Of a stretch of DNA of 64,000 nt, positions 8,658 through 18,204 are shown piece after piece. A program made the translations under genes and the position numbers. The stretch lies in the NCBI GenBank assembly GCA_902464635.1, contig CABQKC010000005.1:18293-82292 (forward strand), in the 5' to 3' direction. Under the pieces are notes generated by a model. That model made no database searches. It was not told the origin of the DNA and was given only the letters and a program-made list of their open reading frames with translations. How positions within the stretch are numbered: the first letter of the stretch is position 1; the number at the start of each line of letters is the position of its first letter. Source of the DNA: an uncultured Caryophanales bacterium. GTDB taxonomy: Bacteria > Bacillota_I > Bacilli_A > RFN20 > CAG-826.

Positions 8658-9188
8658 ATGATTTTATTAGTAGGACAAAGTGCTTCAGGAAAAACTGAAA
8701 TTGCCAAATCACTTTCAAAGAATTATCACATAAAGAAAGCTATAACAAACACGACTAGGCCAATGCGAAATGGGGAAGTTAACGGGATTGATTATTATTT
8801 TTTAAACAAAGAAGAATTCCTCAAATTAAAAGAAGATAATAAACTAGTCGAATCTACTTTATATAACGGCAATTATTATGGGTGTTCTAAATCCGAAGTC
8901 GGCAAAGATAAATGCATCGTACTTGAACCTGATGGGATATCTTCTTTCCTGAAATTAAATGATGGAAGCATGGTCGTTTTCTTATTAAAGGCTAGCAAAA
9001 AGACAAGGGAAGAAAGAATGTTATCTAGAGGAGACAAACTAGAAGACATAAAAAAAAGGCTAGATAACGACGAAGAAAGGTTTAAAGAAAGCAATGTCAA
9101 ATATGACTATGCGATCAATACGGATAATAGAAGTATTGATGAACTAACTAAGGAAATATATAACCTATATATAAATAGAATAAAATAA
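8658..9188 (+). CDS. gmk: Guanylate kinase
   Basis: This enzyme phosphorylates GMP to GDP. The 176-residue protein has the P-loop GQSASGKTEI at residues 6-15, the GMP-binding segment TTRPMRNGEVNGIDYYF (about 37-53), and the lid arginines RLDNDEERF (about 137-145). It is slightly shorter than typical Gmk (about 190-205), mainly at the N terminus. It is divergent from the canonical SGPSGVGKG P-loop, so it could be a second, specialised family member. AGAGG is only one base before the ATG, an unusually close site. About 245 bases of A+T-rich divergent intergenic DNA precede it; a strong terminator follows. Confidence 0.85.
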   Translation: MILLVGQSASGKTEIAKSLSKNYHIKKAITNTTRPMRNGEVNGIDYYFLNKEEFLKLKEDNKLVESTLYNGNYYGCSKSEVGKDKCIVLEPDGISSFLKLNDGSMVVFLLKASKKTREERMLSRGDKLEDIKKRLDNDEERFKESNVKYDYAINTDNRSIDELTKEIYNLYINRIK

Positions 9189-9210
9189 CAGGGCACCTCG
9201 CAGTGCCCTG
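9189..9210. terminator. Bidirectional terminator between gmk and the repeat membrane protein gene
   Basis: A perfect 8-bp stem, CAGGGCAC with GTGCCCTG, closes a 6-base loop (CTCGCA). T-rich sequence follows on the plus side and the two flanking genes converge on it. Confidence 0.9.
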
Positions 9211-9220
9211 TATTTCTTAT

Positions 9221-11578
9221 TTATTCGTCAGCTTGGTCATCATCCTTATCGCTAGGCTTGTAATCTTTTAATTCGGCTGCCCAGTTATGAGGAACTATCT
9301 TACCTTGCTCAAGTCCATTCTTATCCATGACATCTGCAATTAATTGCTTTGCCCTTCTAAGTGATAATTCAGATTTTACCTTGAAGACAAGAGGAATGTC
9401 CTTATAGATGTTCTTATGGGAAACATCTTGGACTGGAAGAGGGGTATTCGCATAATCTTTTGGATTGAGTCCGAAATATAATTTAAGCGACTTACCAGCG
9501 ATTGTAATCTTAACGAATGTAATCTTATGTAGACGGAATGTATCGCCAGAATTAGATATTCTAGACTTCACTCCATAAGAGAGTATCTCAGATTTAAGTT
9601 CGCTGTAATTGGATTTCATATCCTTATCGGCATCTAGCATCCTAGTTGGGAATGGGATACGGATAATCTTATCATGAGGAGGAAGGTCAGGATTGACTGC
9701 ACCTACTACTCTTTTAATAGGCTCGACACTCTTTTCTTCGATTACTTCCTTTTTACTTTCAACTGCAGGAGCAGGATTATTTACTACTACCGTGATATGT
9801 GGGGTTGGGGGAACTACTTCTTCTTTCTTTGGTTCAGGAGTCGGAACTTCGTCTTTAATGACTACATTAGTTGGAGCAACTTTAGCTTCCTTAATGGTTG
9901 AAGTAGATAATTCTTGCTTGATTATCTCCCTAATCATTTCAGGAGTTAGCTTATTGCTATCTTCAACAGGCTTAGTTTCTTCTTTTGGAAGCTTGGCAAA
10001 TTCTTCAGAGAATATTTGCCTAATGTCAGTTGCAGTCAAGGTTGGCTTTTTAACTTCTTCCTCTAAAGCCTTCCTTCTTTCTTCAGATAGACGGTAAGCT
10101 TCAAGACGTTTTTCCTCTTCTTGCTTCTTGAGGTTTTCTTCTTCTAGACGTTTCTTTTTCTCCTCTTCTTCCTTACGAAGTTGATCAAGAGCAAAGCGTC
10201 TAGCATCTTGGAGGGCCTTGGCTTTTTCTTCCTCGGCTTTCCTGGCGTTTTCTTCTTCCTCAAGTTTCTTCTTCTGCATATTTTCGTTTTCAGTCCTAAA
10301 TGCAGATAATTCTTGCTTGATTACTTCCCTGACATCACTTTCACTTAATGTAGGTTGTTCAGCAGGCTTTTCGACTACCTTAGGTGCTTCTTCTTCCTTT
10401 TTGGAATCAAGTTCATCCCTAATAATCTTTTTGATATCTTCGGGAGTCAAAGATTTTTGAGGTTCTGGTTCAACAATGATTTCTTCTTCTTTTGCAAAGA
10501 CTTTGCTTAATTCATCAGCAAAGATTGAACGTACTTCATCAGCGCTGACACCCTTGGATTTCTCTTCGCTAGTAATAGGAGCAGGAACAGAAACAATAAC
10601 AGGGGTATTTGGTTTTTCTTTATTGGAAAGTTCTTCATGAACAATCTTTCTAATATCATCTGCAGATAAATGCTTTTCTCCAGATATAGCACCTTGAATT
10701 TCTGATACAGGTACCGCTCCTTTTTTAGAAGTAGGTTCTTCGGTCTTGGAATTTTCTGGTGCGTAAGTATTTATATATTGGACTAATAAAGGTCCTGCAA
10801 TAGATTGGCCAGAAGCTAATCCATAAGCTGGAGTCTGGTTACGAGAAGTTATATCTCCAACTGGAGTTGCTGGTGCAATTTCATTTCCTTTGCTAGATGG
10901 GGTATCTGCTTTTTCTAGATCAGAGATAAAATCTTCTTGGTTAGGAGTGTCCTCATCATGGACGACTAAGACATTACTTGGGGCAGTTTTGCTTTCTTCT
11001 ACTTTATCTTTTTCTTTGCTAGTAGAAGCGCAATAAGCAATATCTGCAATAACAGCAATTAAAGAGAAAATAAGACCAATTAGAATCAATAAGGCTGGGA
11101 CTAATGTTAATAAGAACCACCAAATATCAAAGGCCTTGTTATTGAAGTAATCCAAGGATAAGGCAATCAAGCCACCATCTTTTACTCCAAATGGACCATG
11201 TGCCCCAAATGGGGTTTCGGTAAAGAATCCTTTGTAGAAGAATGCAATTAATGCATAGTCGAATATAACTGCCTCGATTAAGAATCCAAAGAATTCAAGT
11301 AAGGCAAGAGGATGCTTTTTCCCGATTAGGAAGCATAGATGCAATACCAAGATAAATAGCAATACTCCAGATACGGAAATAAAAAGTATTGTACCTAGTG
11401 AGGTAAGGGAAGAAAACATTCCCGAGAAGACATTGCCAATGTTAGCAAAGTTGATTAGGGCATCTGATTTAAAGAAGGCTTTGTCTCCCATTAGGGTTGG
11501 CAAGAAATAGAGTAAGACAAGTCCGCCTGCTAAAAATAAAAGTCCTAGGATAGAAAATATAGTTACTTTCTTTTTCAT
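9221..11578 (-). CDS. Large membrane protein with six short helical repeats and a C-terminal domain of unknown function
   Basis: 785 residues. Four hydrophobic helices (about 5-28, 55-90, 100-118, 152-185) are followed by a long cytosolic region. Six copies of a 15-residue motif, consensus LSxxDIRxIIxxELS, lie at about 304, 344, 377, 411, 514 and 545. Between copies four and five is a charged coiled coil (about 425-510, rich in EEEK). A folded domain (about 635-766, with KSEILSYGVKSRISNSG and LSLRRAKQLIADVMDKNG) resembles an uncharacterised domain seen in many Firmicute membrane proteins. Function is unknown; the build suggests a membrane-anchored scaffold. The gene stands alone between two terminated units, with a divergent-free upstream spacer holding its ribosome site GGAGG. 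Confidence 0.6.
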   Translation of the reverse strand: MKKKVTIFSILGLLFLAGGLVLLYFLPTLMGDKAFFKSDALINFANIGNVFSGMFSSLTSLGTILFISVSGVLLFILVLHLCFLIGKKHPLALLEFFGFLIEAVIFDYALIAFFYKGFFTETPFGAHGPFGVKDGGLIALSLDYFNNKAFDIWWFLLTLVPALLILIGLIFSLIAVIADIAYCASTSKEKDKVEESKTAPSNVLVVHDEDTPNQEDFISDLEKADTPSSKGNEIAPATPVGDITSRNQTPAYGLASGQSIAGPLLVQYINTYAPENSKTEEPTSKKGAVPVSEIQGAISGEKHLSADDIRKIVHEELSNKEKPNTPVIVSVPAPITSEEKSKGVSADEVRSIFADELSKVFAKEEEIIVEPEPQKSLTPEDIKKIIRDELDSKKEEEAPKVVEKPAEQPTLSESDVREVIKQELSAFRTENENMQKKKLEEEENARKAEEEKAKALQDARRFALDQLRKEEEEKKKRLEEENLKKQEEEKRLEAYRLSEERRKALEEEVKKPTLTATDIRQIFSEEFAKLPKEETKPVEDSNKLTPEMIREIIKQELSTSTIKEAKVAPTNVVIKDEVPTPEPKKEEVVPPTPHITVVVNNPAPAVESKKEVIEEKSVEPIKRVVGAVNPDLPPHDKIIRIPFPTRMLDADKDMKSNYSELKSEILSYGVKSRISNSGDTFRLHKITFVKITIAGKSLKLYFGLNPKDYANTPLPVQDVSHKNIYKDIPLVFKVKSELSLRRAKQLIADVMDKNGLEQGKIVPHNWAAELKDYKPSDKDDDQADE

Positions 11579-11671
11579 AGAATAACCTCCACTTCAAGTT
11601 ATCGTTACACTCATTGTAAAACAATGAATGGAAAGAAAAAAGAAAAATCAACGCAAAAGTGGGCTAAAAAT

Positions 11672-12532
11672 TCATTCGGATAAGGATTTAACACAATAAA
11701 ATGAGATATGTTTAGGCATTATTCTAATAATTTTGCCCTTAATTTCTTTTCTTTCTCCATCTAGACACCAAATGGATGGAGCATCTAATATTTCTACTTC
11801 TTTTGCATATATGGGTTTGCTAATTTTAAAAGGCAAATAAGAAAGGAGACCATTAAAAATGGTATTCTTTGTTAGATATAATTCAAACAAGCCATCTTTA
11901 GGAGAAGACTTCTTGTTTATTTTAAATCCACCAACCTTTTTCCCGTTCATTGCAAGAACAAAAGGAGCGACCCCTGTATATGTTTTCTCTTCAATTTTAA
12001 AAGAATAATTGACACGTGTCTTCTTGAATGCCTCTTTAATAGATGCGAAATAATAGGCAAAATAATGGAACTGTTTTACTTTCTTTCTTTTAGTCTCATA
12101 GGAAATAGAAGAATAGGCCCCAAATGAAGCCATGTATACAAAATAATTATCACCGACATTAACTAAATCGAAGCGACCCATGTAGTTATTTTCTATGACT
12201 TTTATAGATTTTTTTATCGATCTAGAAAGTCCGAAAATTGAACCACAATCGCACATTGTTCCAGTCGGTATATATCCAATCGTTGGCCTTTTATCTAATT
12301 TAGCAACAACATTGATCACGTTATTTAAAGTGCCGTCTCCTCCACAAACTATTAAGCTATCATAGTCTCCTAGCATTGATGGAAGTTTTAATAGAAGTGA
12401 ATCGATATCATTAATCTTAGCAAAATCAAAAATATCAAAAACCTTGGACAATCTATCCTTAATTAGGTTATCGATTTTTTGTTTATCCCCCCTGCCACTA
12501 TTAGAGGCACTTAAGCATAAGGCTTTCTTCAT
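11672..12532 (-). CDS. Diacylglycerol/lipid kinase (DagK/YegS family)
   Basis: The 286-residue protein has the catalytic-domain glycine motif VCGGDGTLNNVINV (about 82-95), then GYIPTGTMCDCGSIFGL (about 106-122), which in this family normally reads PxGTxNDfA. The C-terminal part has the beta-sandwich text KKVGGFKINKKSSPKDGLFELYL in family position. It would phosphorylate diacylglycerol or a related lipid at the inner face of the membrane, recycling it to phosphatidate. The variant CDCGS in place of NDFA is a recurring subclass. It lies 18 bases downstream of pyrG on the same strand. Confidence 0.88.
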   Translation of the reverse strand: MKKALCLSASNSGRGDKQKIDNLIKDRLSKVFDIFDFAKINDIDSLLLKLPSMLGDYDSLIVCGGDGTLNNVINVVAKLDKRPTIGYIPTGTMCDCGSIFGLSRSIKKSIKVIENNYMGRFDLVNVGDNYFVYMASFGAYSSISYETKRKKVKQFHYFAYYFASIKEAFKKTRVNYSFKIEEKTYTGVAPFVLAMNGKKVGGFKINKKSSPKDGLFELYLTKNTIFNGLLSYLPFKISKPIYAKEVEILDAPSIWCLDGERKEIKGKIIRIMPKHISFYCVKSLSE

Positions 12533-12550
12533 AGAGGGATTCTATCATAT

Positions 12551-14158
12551 TTATTTGTTCTTATTCAAAATAGAGGCGCCAACAAAATGATCAAACAGTG
12601 GATTTGGTCTTAGTGGCCTAGAAGTAAATTCAGGATGGAATTGGCTAGCAATGAAGAATGGATGATTATCCAATTCAACAATTTCAACTAAACCGGTCTG
12701 AGGATTTATTCCGCTGAATTTCATATGGCTAGAAGCAAATTGCTCGGCGAATTTAGAATTGAATTCATACCTATGGCGGTGTCTTTCTCTAATTAAATCT
12801 TTCTTATAGCAACTTTCGGCTAAAGAGCCTTTAGTTAGCTTGCAATCATAACTACCTAATCTAAGTGTGCCACCCATATCGATTCCGTTATATTGGTCAC
12901 GTAAAATATCAATTACAGGATATTTGGATTCAGGATCAAATTCGGTTGAATTGGCCCCTTCCATCCCTAACACATCTTCTGCATATTCAATAACGGCAAG
13001 TTGCATACCTAGGCAAATACCTAGGAATGGGACATTATGTTCCCTAGCATATTTAATAGCCAATATCTTTCCTTCAGATCCTCTTTGCCCAAATCCTCCA
13101 GGAACTAAGATGCCGTCGCAATTAGAAAGTAAGGCATCAACATTGTTTTCTTTGATATCCATGGATTTAATCCATTCGATTTCAACATTGGCATCATGGG
13201 CATATCCGGCAGCTTTCAAGGCTTGGTATACTGATAGATAAGCATCTTTTAGCTCGACATATTTACCTACAAGAGCAATCTTGACGGTATCTTTGATATT
13301 CTTGATCTTGGATATGAATTTTTTCAGATCAGTCAAATTAGGTTCTTTTGCACTTAATCCGAAATGCTTCAAGACATAATCATCAATTCCTTGTTCATGT
13401 AAATCGATTGGCAAGTCATAAATGCATTCGCAGTCATCAGCTTCAAATACGCCTTCTAGAGGTACATTGCAGAATAAGGATACTTTTTCTTTTGTATGCT
13501 TATCTAGTTTGACTTCACTTCTTAAGATAATTGCGTCTGGCTGGATACCTAAACCAGTTAATTCCTTGACGGAGTGTTGGGTTGGCTTGGTTTTTGTTTC
13601 TTCGCTTGTCTTAAGATAAGGAACCAAGGTGTTATGGACAAACATGGTGTTAGAATAACCAAATTCTAACCTAGCTTGTCTAATGGCTTCTAGGAATGGA
13701 AGGGATTCAATATCACCTACTGTCCCCCCTATTTCAGTAATAACAACATCAGCTTTGGATACTCTAGCGGCATCAAGAAGCCTTTGCTTTATTTCGTTTG
13801 TAATGTGAGGAATAACTTGGATAGTAGCGCCTAAATAGTCTCCCCTTCTTTCTCTAGATATAACGGAAGAATAAATCTTACCGGAAGTAACTGAAGATTC
13901 CTTTGTTAGATTCTCATCAAGCCATCTTTCATAATGGCCAATATCAAGGTCGGTTTCGGCTCCATCATCGGTAACAAAGACTTCACCGTGTTGATAAGGT
14001 GACATTGTACCTGGGTCAACGTTCAAATATGGGTCGAACTTCTGCATAAAGACCTTAAAGCCTCTTTTTTTCAAAAGCAAGCCAAGGCTAGAAGCGGATA
14101 TTCCTTTGCCTAAACTAGAAACAACTCCACCAGTAACAAATATAAACTTGGTATCCAT
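12551..14158 (-). CDS. pyrG: CTP synthase
   Basis: The enzyme makes CTP from UTP with ATP and glutamine. The product is 535 residues. The N-terminal synthetase domain opens with [18 protein letters not shown], and the C-terminal class I glutamine amidotransferase domain has the nucleophile motif FLGICLGMQ and the final HPEF catalytic pair. The ATG at 14158 follows GGAGG by five bases; an upstream in-frame TTG four codons earlier overlaps that ribosome site and is unlikely. Length and motifs are complete. Confidence 0.97.
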   Translation of the reverse strand: MDTKFIFVTGGVVSSLGKGISASSLGLLLKKRGFKVFMQKFDPYLNVDPGTMSPYQHGEVFVTDDGAETDLDIGHYERWLDENLTKESSVTSGKIYSSVISRERRGDYLGATIQVIPHITNEIKQRLLDAARVSKADVVITEIGGTVGDIESLPFLEAIRQARLEFGYSNTMFVHNTLVPYLKTSEETKTKPTQHSVKELTGLGIQPDAIILRSEVKLDKHTKEKVSLFCNVPLEGVFEADDCECIYDLPIDLHEQGIDDYVLKHFGLSAKEPNLTDLKKFISKIKNIKDTVKIALVGKYVELKDAYLSVYQALKAAGYAHDANVEIEWIKSMDIKENNVDALLSNCDGILVPGGFGQRGSEGKILAIKYAREHNVPFLGICLGMQLAVIEYAEDVLGMEGANSTEFDPESKYPVIDILRDQYNGIDMGGTLRLGSYDCKLTKGSLAESCYKKDLIRERHRHRYEFNSKFAEQFASSHMKFSGINPQTGLVEIVELDNHPFFIASQFHPEFTSRPLRPNPLFDHFVGASILNKNK

Positions 14159-14242
14159 AGGATCCTCCAAACAAAAACTCCGCTTATTTTAGGCTATAAT
14201 CAAGAAATAGACAAAACCAAATTAGCAATTTTAAGACAATGT

Positions 14243-16450
14243 CTAATTATCTAGTGAAAATGGTGCATCAAAACTAGTCCCATCGATGCAGTCAATTTGA
14301 ATGTATTTATAATTGATTTCCATACCAATATGGATAGGAGTAATACTAATTCCTTTTTCTTCATCTAGCTTAATTAGATAAAGATTATATTTTCCGTTTT
14401 GATAATCTAAGTCATCCCCACTATCTTCATAATGGAAACAAGCAGATGCATTTCCGGTATGTAATATCCTTAATGTATCAGGGAAATTAGTATCGAAAGT
14501 ATTAATAGGATTAACTACTACTAAAGAATGATCCCTGATGAATAGAGGGATATTCTTACTTGTATCAAATAAATGGTATCCCTTGCTAAATTTTTCACCA
14601 GTAAAATAGCAATAGAAAGTATCAGGGAAATAGATTGATCTTACTTTTTCTCCTGGATTCAATGATGGTGCTAAAAGGAAGCTATCCCCTAACATGATCT
14701 CGCTATTTTCATTATAAGTATTCACGTCACCTGGAAAATTATATACTAATGGCCTAAGCGCTAGATTCCCGTTTTGGGTATGAAGGTAAAGCAAATCATA
14801 TAAAGTAGGTATTAGTTCATAACGAGTCAAAACTGCTTTCCTATATCTTTCTAGATTTGGTTTAGATAACAAATATGGTTCTTGATGTTTACTACCTAAA
14901 GCGGAGTGGTTTCTAAATAAAGGAGAGAATATAGAAGCTTCAACCCATTTAACTAAAAGTTCTTCCGTAGTATCTCCACTAAATCCACCAATATCGACTC
15001 CGACATTAGCAACTCCAGATATAGACATTGAGCACAATTGAGGTATTGATAATCTTAAATGTGAATATATGGATTGATTATCTCCAGTCCACATTGTCGA
15101 ATATCTACTAGTCCCGGCATAAGCAGCCCTAGTGATGACATATGGTCTTTTATTAGCCTTTATAAATCCATTATAAGTAGCTTCATCCATGCAGTGCCCA
15201 TAGACATTATGCGCTTCTTCATGGCTTAACCCACCCATATCGACATCCATTGGCAATGGGCCTTTAAATGAAGCCGGTTCATTCATGTCGTTCCAGATTC
15301 CATCCATCCCGTTATTTAAGAAAGAAGCGACTAGATTAGACCACCACGATTTTGTCTTTTCGTTAATAAATGATGGGAAGACTGAATCTCCTGGCCAAAC
15401 TTCGTTATGATAAATCTGCTTATTTTGCCTTGAAAAATAATCGTCTCTCAATCCTTCTTCATAAACAAAATAATTTTCTCTAGCAGCAACTCCAGCGTCA
15501 ACAATAGTAACTACATGTATGCCTTTTTCTTTGATTGATGCAACCCATGTAGTGAAATTAGGGAATTTAGTATCATCAATCGTGAAGTCTTCATATTTAT
15601 GCATATAGTCAATATCTAAATAGACACTAGATAAAGGAATATCTGCCTTTTTATATCCTTCGATGACTGCTTCTACTTCTTCTTTATTCATGTAGGACCA
15701 ACGACATTGTCCAGTTCCTAGACTCCACCTTGGAGGCAATGAATTTCTTCCAGTTAAAGCCGTATAGGCAGAAATTACATCATTTAGGCAACCAATAAAG
15801 AAATAAGCATCAATTGAACCTTTTTCAAAGCAATATATAACTTCATCATTAACTGTTTTATTGAAATCAAAATATGTTTTATATGTATTATCAAAAAATG
15901 CCCCGATTGATTTATCTTTTCTAAATAAAGTGATAAAAGGAATGGACTTATATAGGGATTTAAACATTTCAGTATGGGCGGTAGGAAGATCGCTATTCCA
16001 ATTTATATAGTCATATCCTCTTCTATCTAATGGGCCTGCCTTATCGCCTAATCCATACACGGGTCCATTATTTTTGATTCTTAAGCCTCTTTTAAAAGAA
16101 ACTTGTTCATTTGAGGTATGTCCTTCTTTTTCTAGCAAAGACAAATCATTTTCTTCACCTTCTTTTTCTTCAAAATAAGAAGATTCAAGAACTAATTCAT
16201 CATTAATAAAAGCCTTTAAATTAAGCTCATCATCAATTTTGACTTCTAGGTTACTATAGTTAAATATAGCTACATGTCCTTCTTCTTTTGCTTCTATTCC
16301 ATCATTAGCAGTTACTAAATTCTTGACTGCAAAAGATTTAGGAGAATTTACTTCATGAAGCCTAAAAGAATAAGTTGATAAAAAGGAAAATAGGTATTCA
16401 CCATGGTTAGTTTGAATCTTGAATTCATTATTTAATTTATTGATTTTCAT
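14243..16450 (-). CDS. GH31 family alpha-glucosidase
   Basis: 735 residues, cytosolic (no signal peptide). The nucleophile lies in WNDMNEP (Asp about residue 388) and the acid/base in MWTGDN (Asp about 457), both classic GH31 positions, with YLDIDYM near residue 280 in the substrate pocket. It should release terminal alpha-linked glucose (or related sugar) from short oligosaccharides taken up by the cell; specificity between glucose and xylose cannot be read here. No sugar transporter is adjacent. The start codon lacks a clear ribosome site. Confidence 0.92.
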   Translation of the reverse strand: MKINKLNNEFKIQTNHGEYLFSFLSTYSFRLHEVNSPKSFAVKNLVTANDGIEAKEEGHVAIFNYSNLEVKIDDELNLKAFINDELVLESSYFEEKEGEENDLSLLEKEGHTSNEQVSFKRGLRIKNNGPVYGLGDKAGPLDRRGYDYINWNSDLPTAHTEMFKSLYKSIPFITLFRKDKSIGAFFDNTYKTYFDFNKTVNDEVIYCFEKGSIDAYFFIGCLNDVISAYTALTGRNSLPPRWSLGTGQCRWSYMNKEEVEAVIEGYKKADIPLSSVYLDIDYMHKYEDFTIDDTKFPNFTTWVASIKEKGIHVVTIVDAGVAARENYFVYEEGLRDDYFSRQNKQIYHNEVWPGDSVFPSFINEKTKSWWSNLVASFLNNGMDGIWNDMNEPASFKGPLPMDVDMGGLSHEEAHNVYGHCMDEATYNGFIKANKRPYVITRAAYAGTSRYSTMWTGDNQSIYSHLRLSIPQLCSMSISGVANVGVDIGGFSGDTTEELLVKWVEASIFSPLFRNHSALGSKHQEPYLLSKPNLERYRKAVLTRYELIPTLYDLLYLHTQNGNLALRPLVYNFPGDVNTYNENSEIMLGDSFLLAPSLNPGEKVRSIYFPDTFYCYFTGEKFSKGYHLFDTSKNIPLFIRDHSLVVVNPINTFDTNFPDTLRILHTGNASACFHYEDSGDDLDYQNGKYNLYLIKLDEEKGISITPIHIGMEINYKYIQIDCIDGTSFDAPFSLDN

Positions 16451-16540
16451 AAGTATATGTTATCACATACTCATAAAGATTTGATGAAAGAAGATAAAAG
16501 ACATATTGAAAGTAAATTCTTCGAAATTGTCTCCAAATAA

Positions 16541-16909
16541 TTATTTAATTTCATGTCGAAAATCAGGCACGACACGAAAGGGGAGACCACTTTTATATAG
16601 TTTTTTTACAATTGGCAAAACTTCAGGTGCTTTTCCCGATGCAAAATTAATTTTATTGCTCAATATCTTTTTTGCATTTAAAAGGGTGATGCCAAAAATG
16701 GAGGCAAGTTCTTTTAGCAAGGTGATAGAGCACTCTTTTTCATCTATGAATATTTTATAAATTGTTTTGTCAGAATAAAGTGCATCTAATCTTCTATTAT
16801 CATAAGAAGTCCACCCATTACCACAGTTTGGACAAATTACTTCTATTGCATCACCTACGCTTTTGTCTATCATGTCGTGTCCGCAGTTTGGACAAATTAT
16901 TTTTTCCAT
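16541..16909 (-). CDS. Zinc-ribbon protein with ribosomal L7/L12 C-terminal-like domain
   Basis: 122 residues. Two CPNCG knuckles at residues 6-10 and about 25-29 form a four-cysteine zinc ribbon. After a linker, residues 50-118 (KTIYKIFID, ITLLNAKKILSN, GKAPEVLPIVKKLYKSGLPF) follow the pattern of the L7/L12 C-terminal fold, which ClpS shares. Proteins like this are uncharacterised; a ClpS-like adaptor or nucleic-acid-binding role is only a guess. The ATG overlaps the end of the caspase-like gene by 13 bases, with GGAGG inside that gene, so the two are translationally coupled. Confidence 0.55.
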   Translation of the reverse strand: MEKIICPNCGHDMIDKSVGDAIEVICPNCGNGWTSYDNRRLDALYSDKTIYKIFIDEKECSITLLKELASIFGITLLNAKKILSNKINFASGKAPEVLPIVKKLYKSGLPFRVVPDFRHEIK

Positions 16910-17385
16910 TTTTTATTTCCTCCTGGAATAAACTCTACAAATTCACCTAAATCACCTAAATTAGGTATCCTTGGGTTCACTTTGCTTCTAGAAGCAACAA
17001 CGTGGTATCCGTTTGGCCAACACCACAATATTTTATTTGGAGCCATCACTTTAACGCCTAATTTATTAGCAAGATTCTGCGCAAATCCATTTGGATCGGC
17101 TCCTGTATTACAAGAAAGAAGACGGATTGGCTTATTTTTTAAAGATTTATCCCTTTTTATAATGTTTGCAAGTCTCCTCCAATCAATTTCAACTGCAATA
17201 CCATTATGTTCAATTTGAACAGTTTGTGAAGTCCCATGTGAAACAATATCTATGTATCCATTTGGATCAACATCTCTTCTGTGTACTATATTTTTGAAAA
17301 ATGCTTTTGGGTCGCTTTCGAAAATAATTTCAGCGGATTCCGGATACATTCTTCTGCTAGAAAACAATATGTGCCTACCCTTCAT
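16897..17385 (-). CDS. Small caspase-like or polymorphic-toxin-like domain protein
   Basis: 162 residues with no signal or membrane helix. IDIVSHGTSQ (about 46-55) and IRLLSCNTGADPNGFAQNLA (about 87-106) give a His-Gly and a Ser-Cys pair in the order and spacing of caspase-fold (clan CD) peptidases. The same LLSCNTG...AQxLAxxLGxxVxAP text is common in C-terminal toxin modules of secreted polymorphic toxins. Here it is a free-standing gene. It starts directly after the stop of the DUF4417-like gene, with GAGG in that gene's end. Peptidase activity is a hypothesis from the two residues; a non-catalytic or sensor role is possible. Confidence 0.55.
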   Translation of the reverse strand: MKGRHILFSSRRMYPESAEIIFESDPKAFFKNIVHRRDVDPNGYIDIVSHGTSQTVQIEHNGIAVEIDWRRLANIIKRDKSLKNKPIRLLSCNTGADPNGFAQNLANKLGVKVMAPNKILWCWPNGYHVVASRSKVNPRIPNLGDLGEFVEFIPGGNKKWKK

Positions 17386-18102
17386 TTATTTTGCCTCACA
17401 AAGTTTTCTTTCTCTATCTTTTTTATTTTCCTTCATAGTGAAAGAATCGTATTGAAAAACAGGAATGCCTTTAAGCCTTGTTATTCCAAATATTTCATTT
17501 GGAGCAGGACCATAAACTATAATCCCAGTCGGTTCTAGTGTATTTACGATTTTATCTATTTGATCTGCAAATATAAGCCTATTATCTAAAAGGTGAGTAA
17601 AACCATGCGTCCCCACCGAAATTAATGTTCGTTTTGGAAAGGCTTCCAAGCACGAAAGGGTTCTATTATCGCCTAGCCTAACATTAGGAATTATCTTAAT
17701 TCCGCAGCTTCCATAATAATAAGTTATCGCAATATTTAAAAATATTTGACTCTTTTGAACAACAAGCGGCATATTGTCATATGGGCTAGGATCAATGCCA
17801 ACTACGGATGCACATTTCGATAGCTTATCAACATATGCTTTTGGATTTCCAAGAATTGGAGTAAATCCTTCGTCGTTGCAGTAAAAGCAGATAGCGGTAG
17901 AAGAAGGATCAACAATATCTCTTCTTCTATCCCACTGAATTATATCTTTTGGTGGCTCAGTAGCAACCATCCATCTTTCTATAACCGGATAATTATCGGT
18001 TGGTGTAAAATTGGCCCCGTTAATTAGATAAGCAAGATAAAGATCTCTAATATAAGGTTTTTTTGATTTGTGTAACATATTAAATCTATAAAACTTTCCC
18101 AC
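17386..18102 (-). CDS. DUF4417-like protein
   Basis: About 238 residues, soluble. The middle (WMVATEPPKDIIQWDRR, VVGIDPSPYDNMP, NIAITYYYGSCGIKIIPNVR, SVGTHGF) matches the text of DUF4417, a family found in phages and mobile elements with no known biochemical role. The C-terminal part (GIIVYGPAPNEIFG) would be the last strand and helix of that domain. The start is uncertain: GTG at 18102 gives a slightly longer N terminus, and ATG at 18078 gives MLHKSKKPYIRD; neither has a clear ribosome site. It is followed without spacing by the caspase-like gene. Confidence 0.6.
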   Translation of the reverse strand: MGKFYRFNMLHKSKKPYIRDLYLAYLINGANFTPTDNYPVIERWMVATEPPKDIIQWDRRRDIVDPSSTAICFYCNDEGFTPILGNPKAYVDKLSKCASVVGIDPSPYDNMPLVVQKSQIFLNIAITYYYGSCGIKIIPNVRLGDNRTLSCLEAFPKRTLISVGTHGFTHLLDNRLIFADQIDKIVNTLEPTGIIVYGPAPNEIFGITRLKGIPVFQYDSFTMKENKKDRERKLCEAK

Positions 18103-18126
18103 GTGTTTTACGTGTAAATATCGATT

Positions 18127-18204
18127 GGATATGCTACTATTCTTTTGCTACGATGTGCTTCAGCATATCCGCAATCGCATTCACTGCAATGAATGCGATT
18201 TTTT
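18127..18204. other. Two adjacent hairpins in the spacer between irrE-like and DUF4417-like genes
   Basis: The first is a 9-bp inverted repeat (GGATATGCT at 18127 and AGCATATCC at 18162) with a 26-base loop. The second is a 10-bp perfect inverted repeat (AATCGCATTC at 18173 and GAATGCGATT at 18191) followed by T residues in the plus direction. Both neighbouring genes are on the minus strand, so this is not an ordinary terminator for them. It could be a processing or attenuation element in the minus transcript, or end a short plus-strand RNA. Confidence 0.5.

Noticed and set aside
9674..10460. Plus-strand frames opposite the repeat membrane protein
   Set aside because: Low-complexity S/T/F-rich products caused by the E/K-rich coiled coil on the other strand; no ribosome sites.
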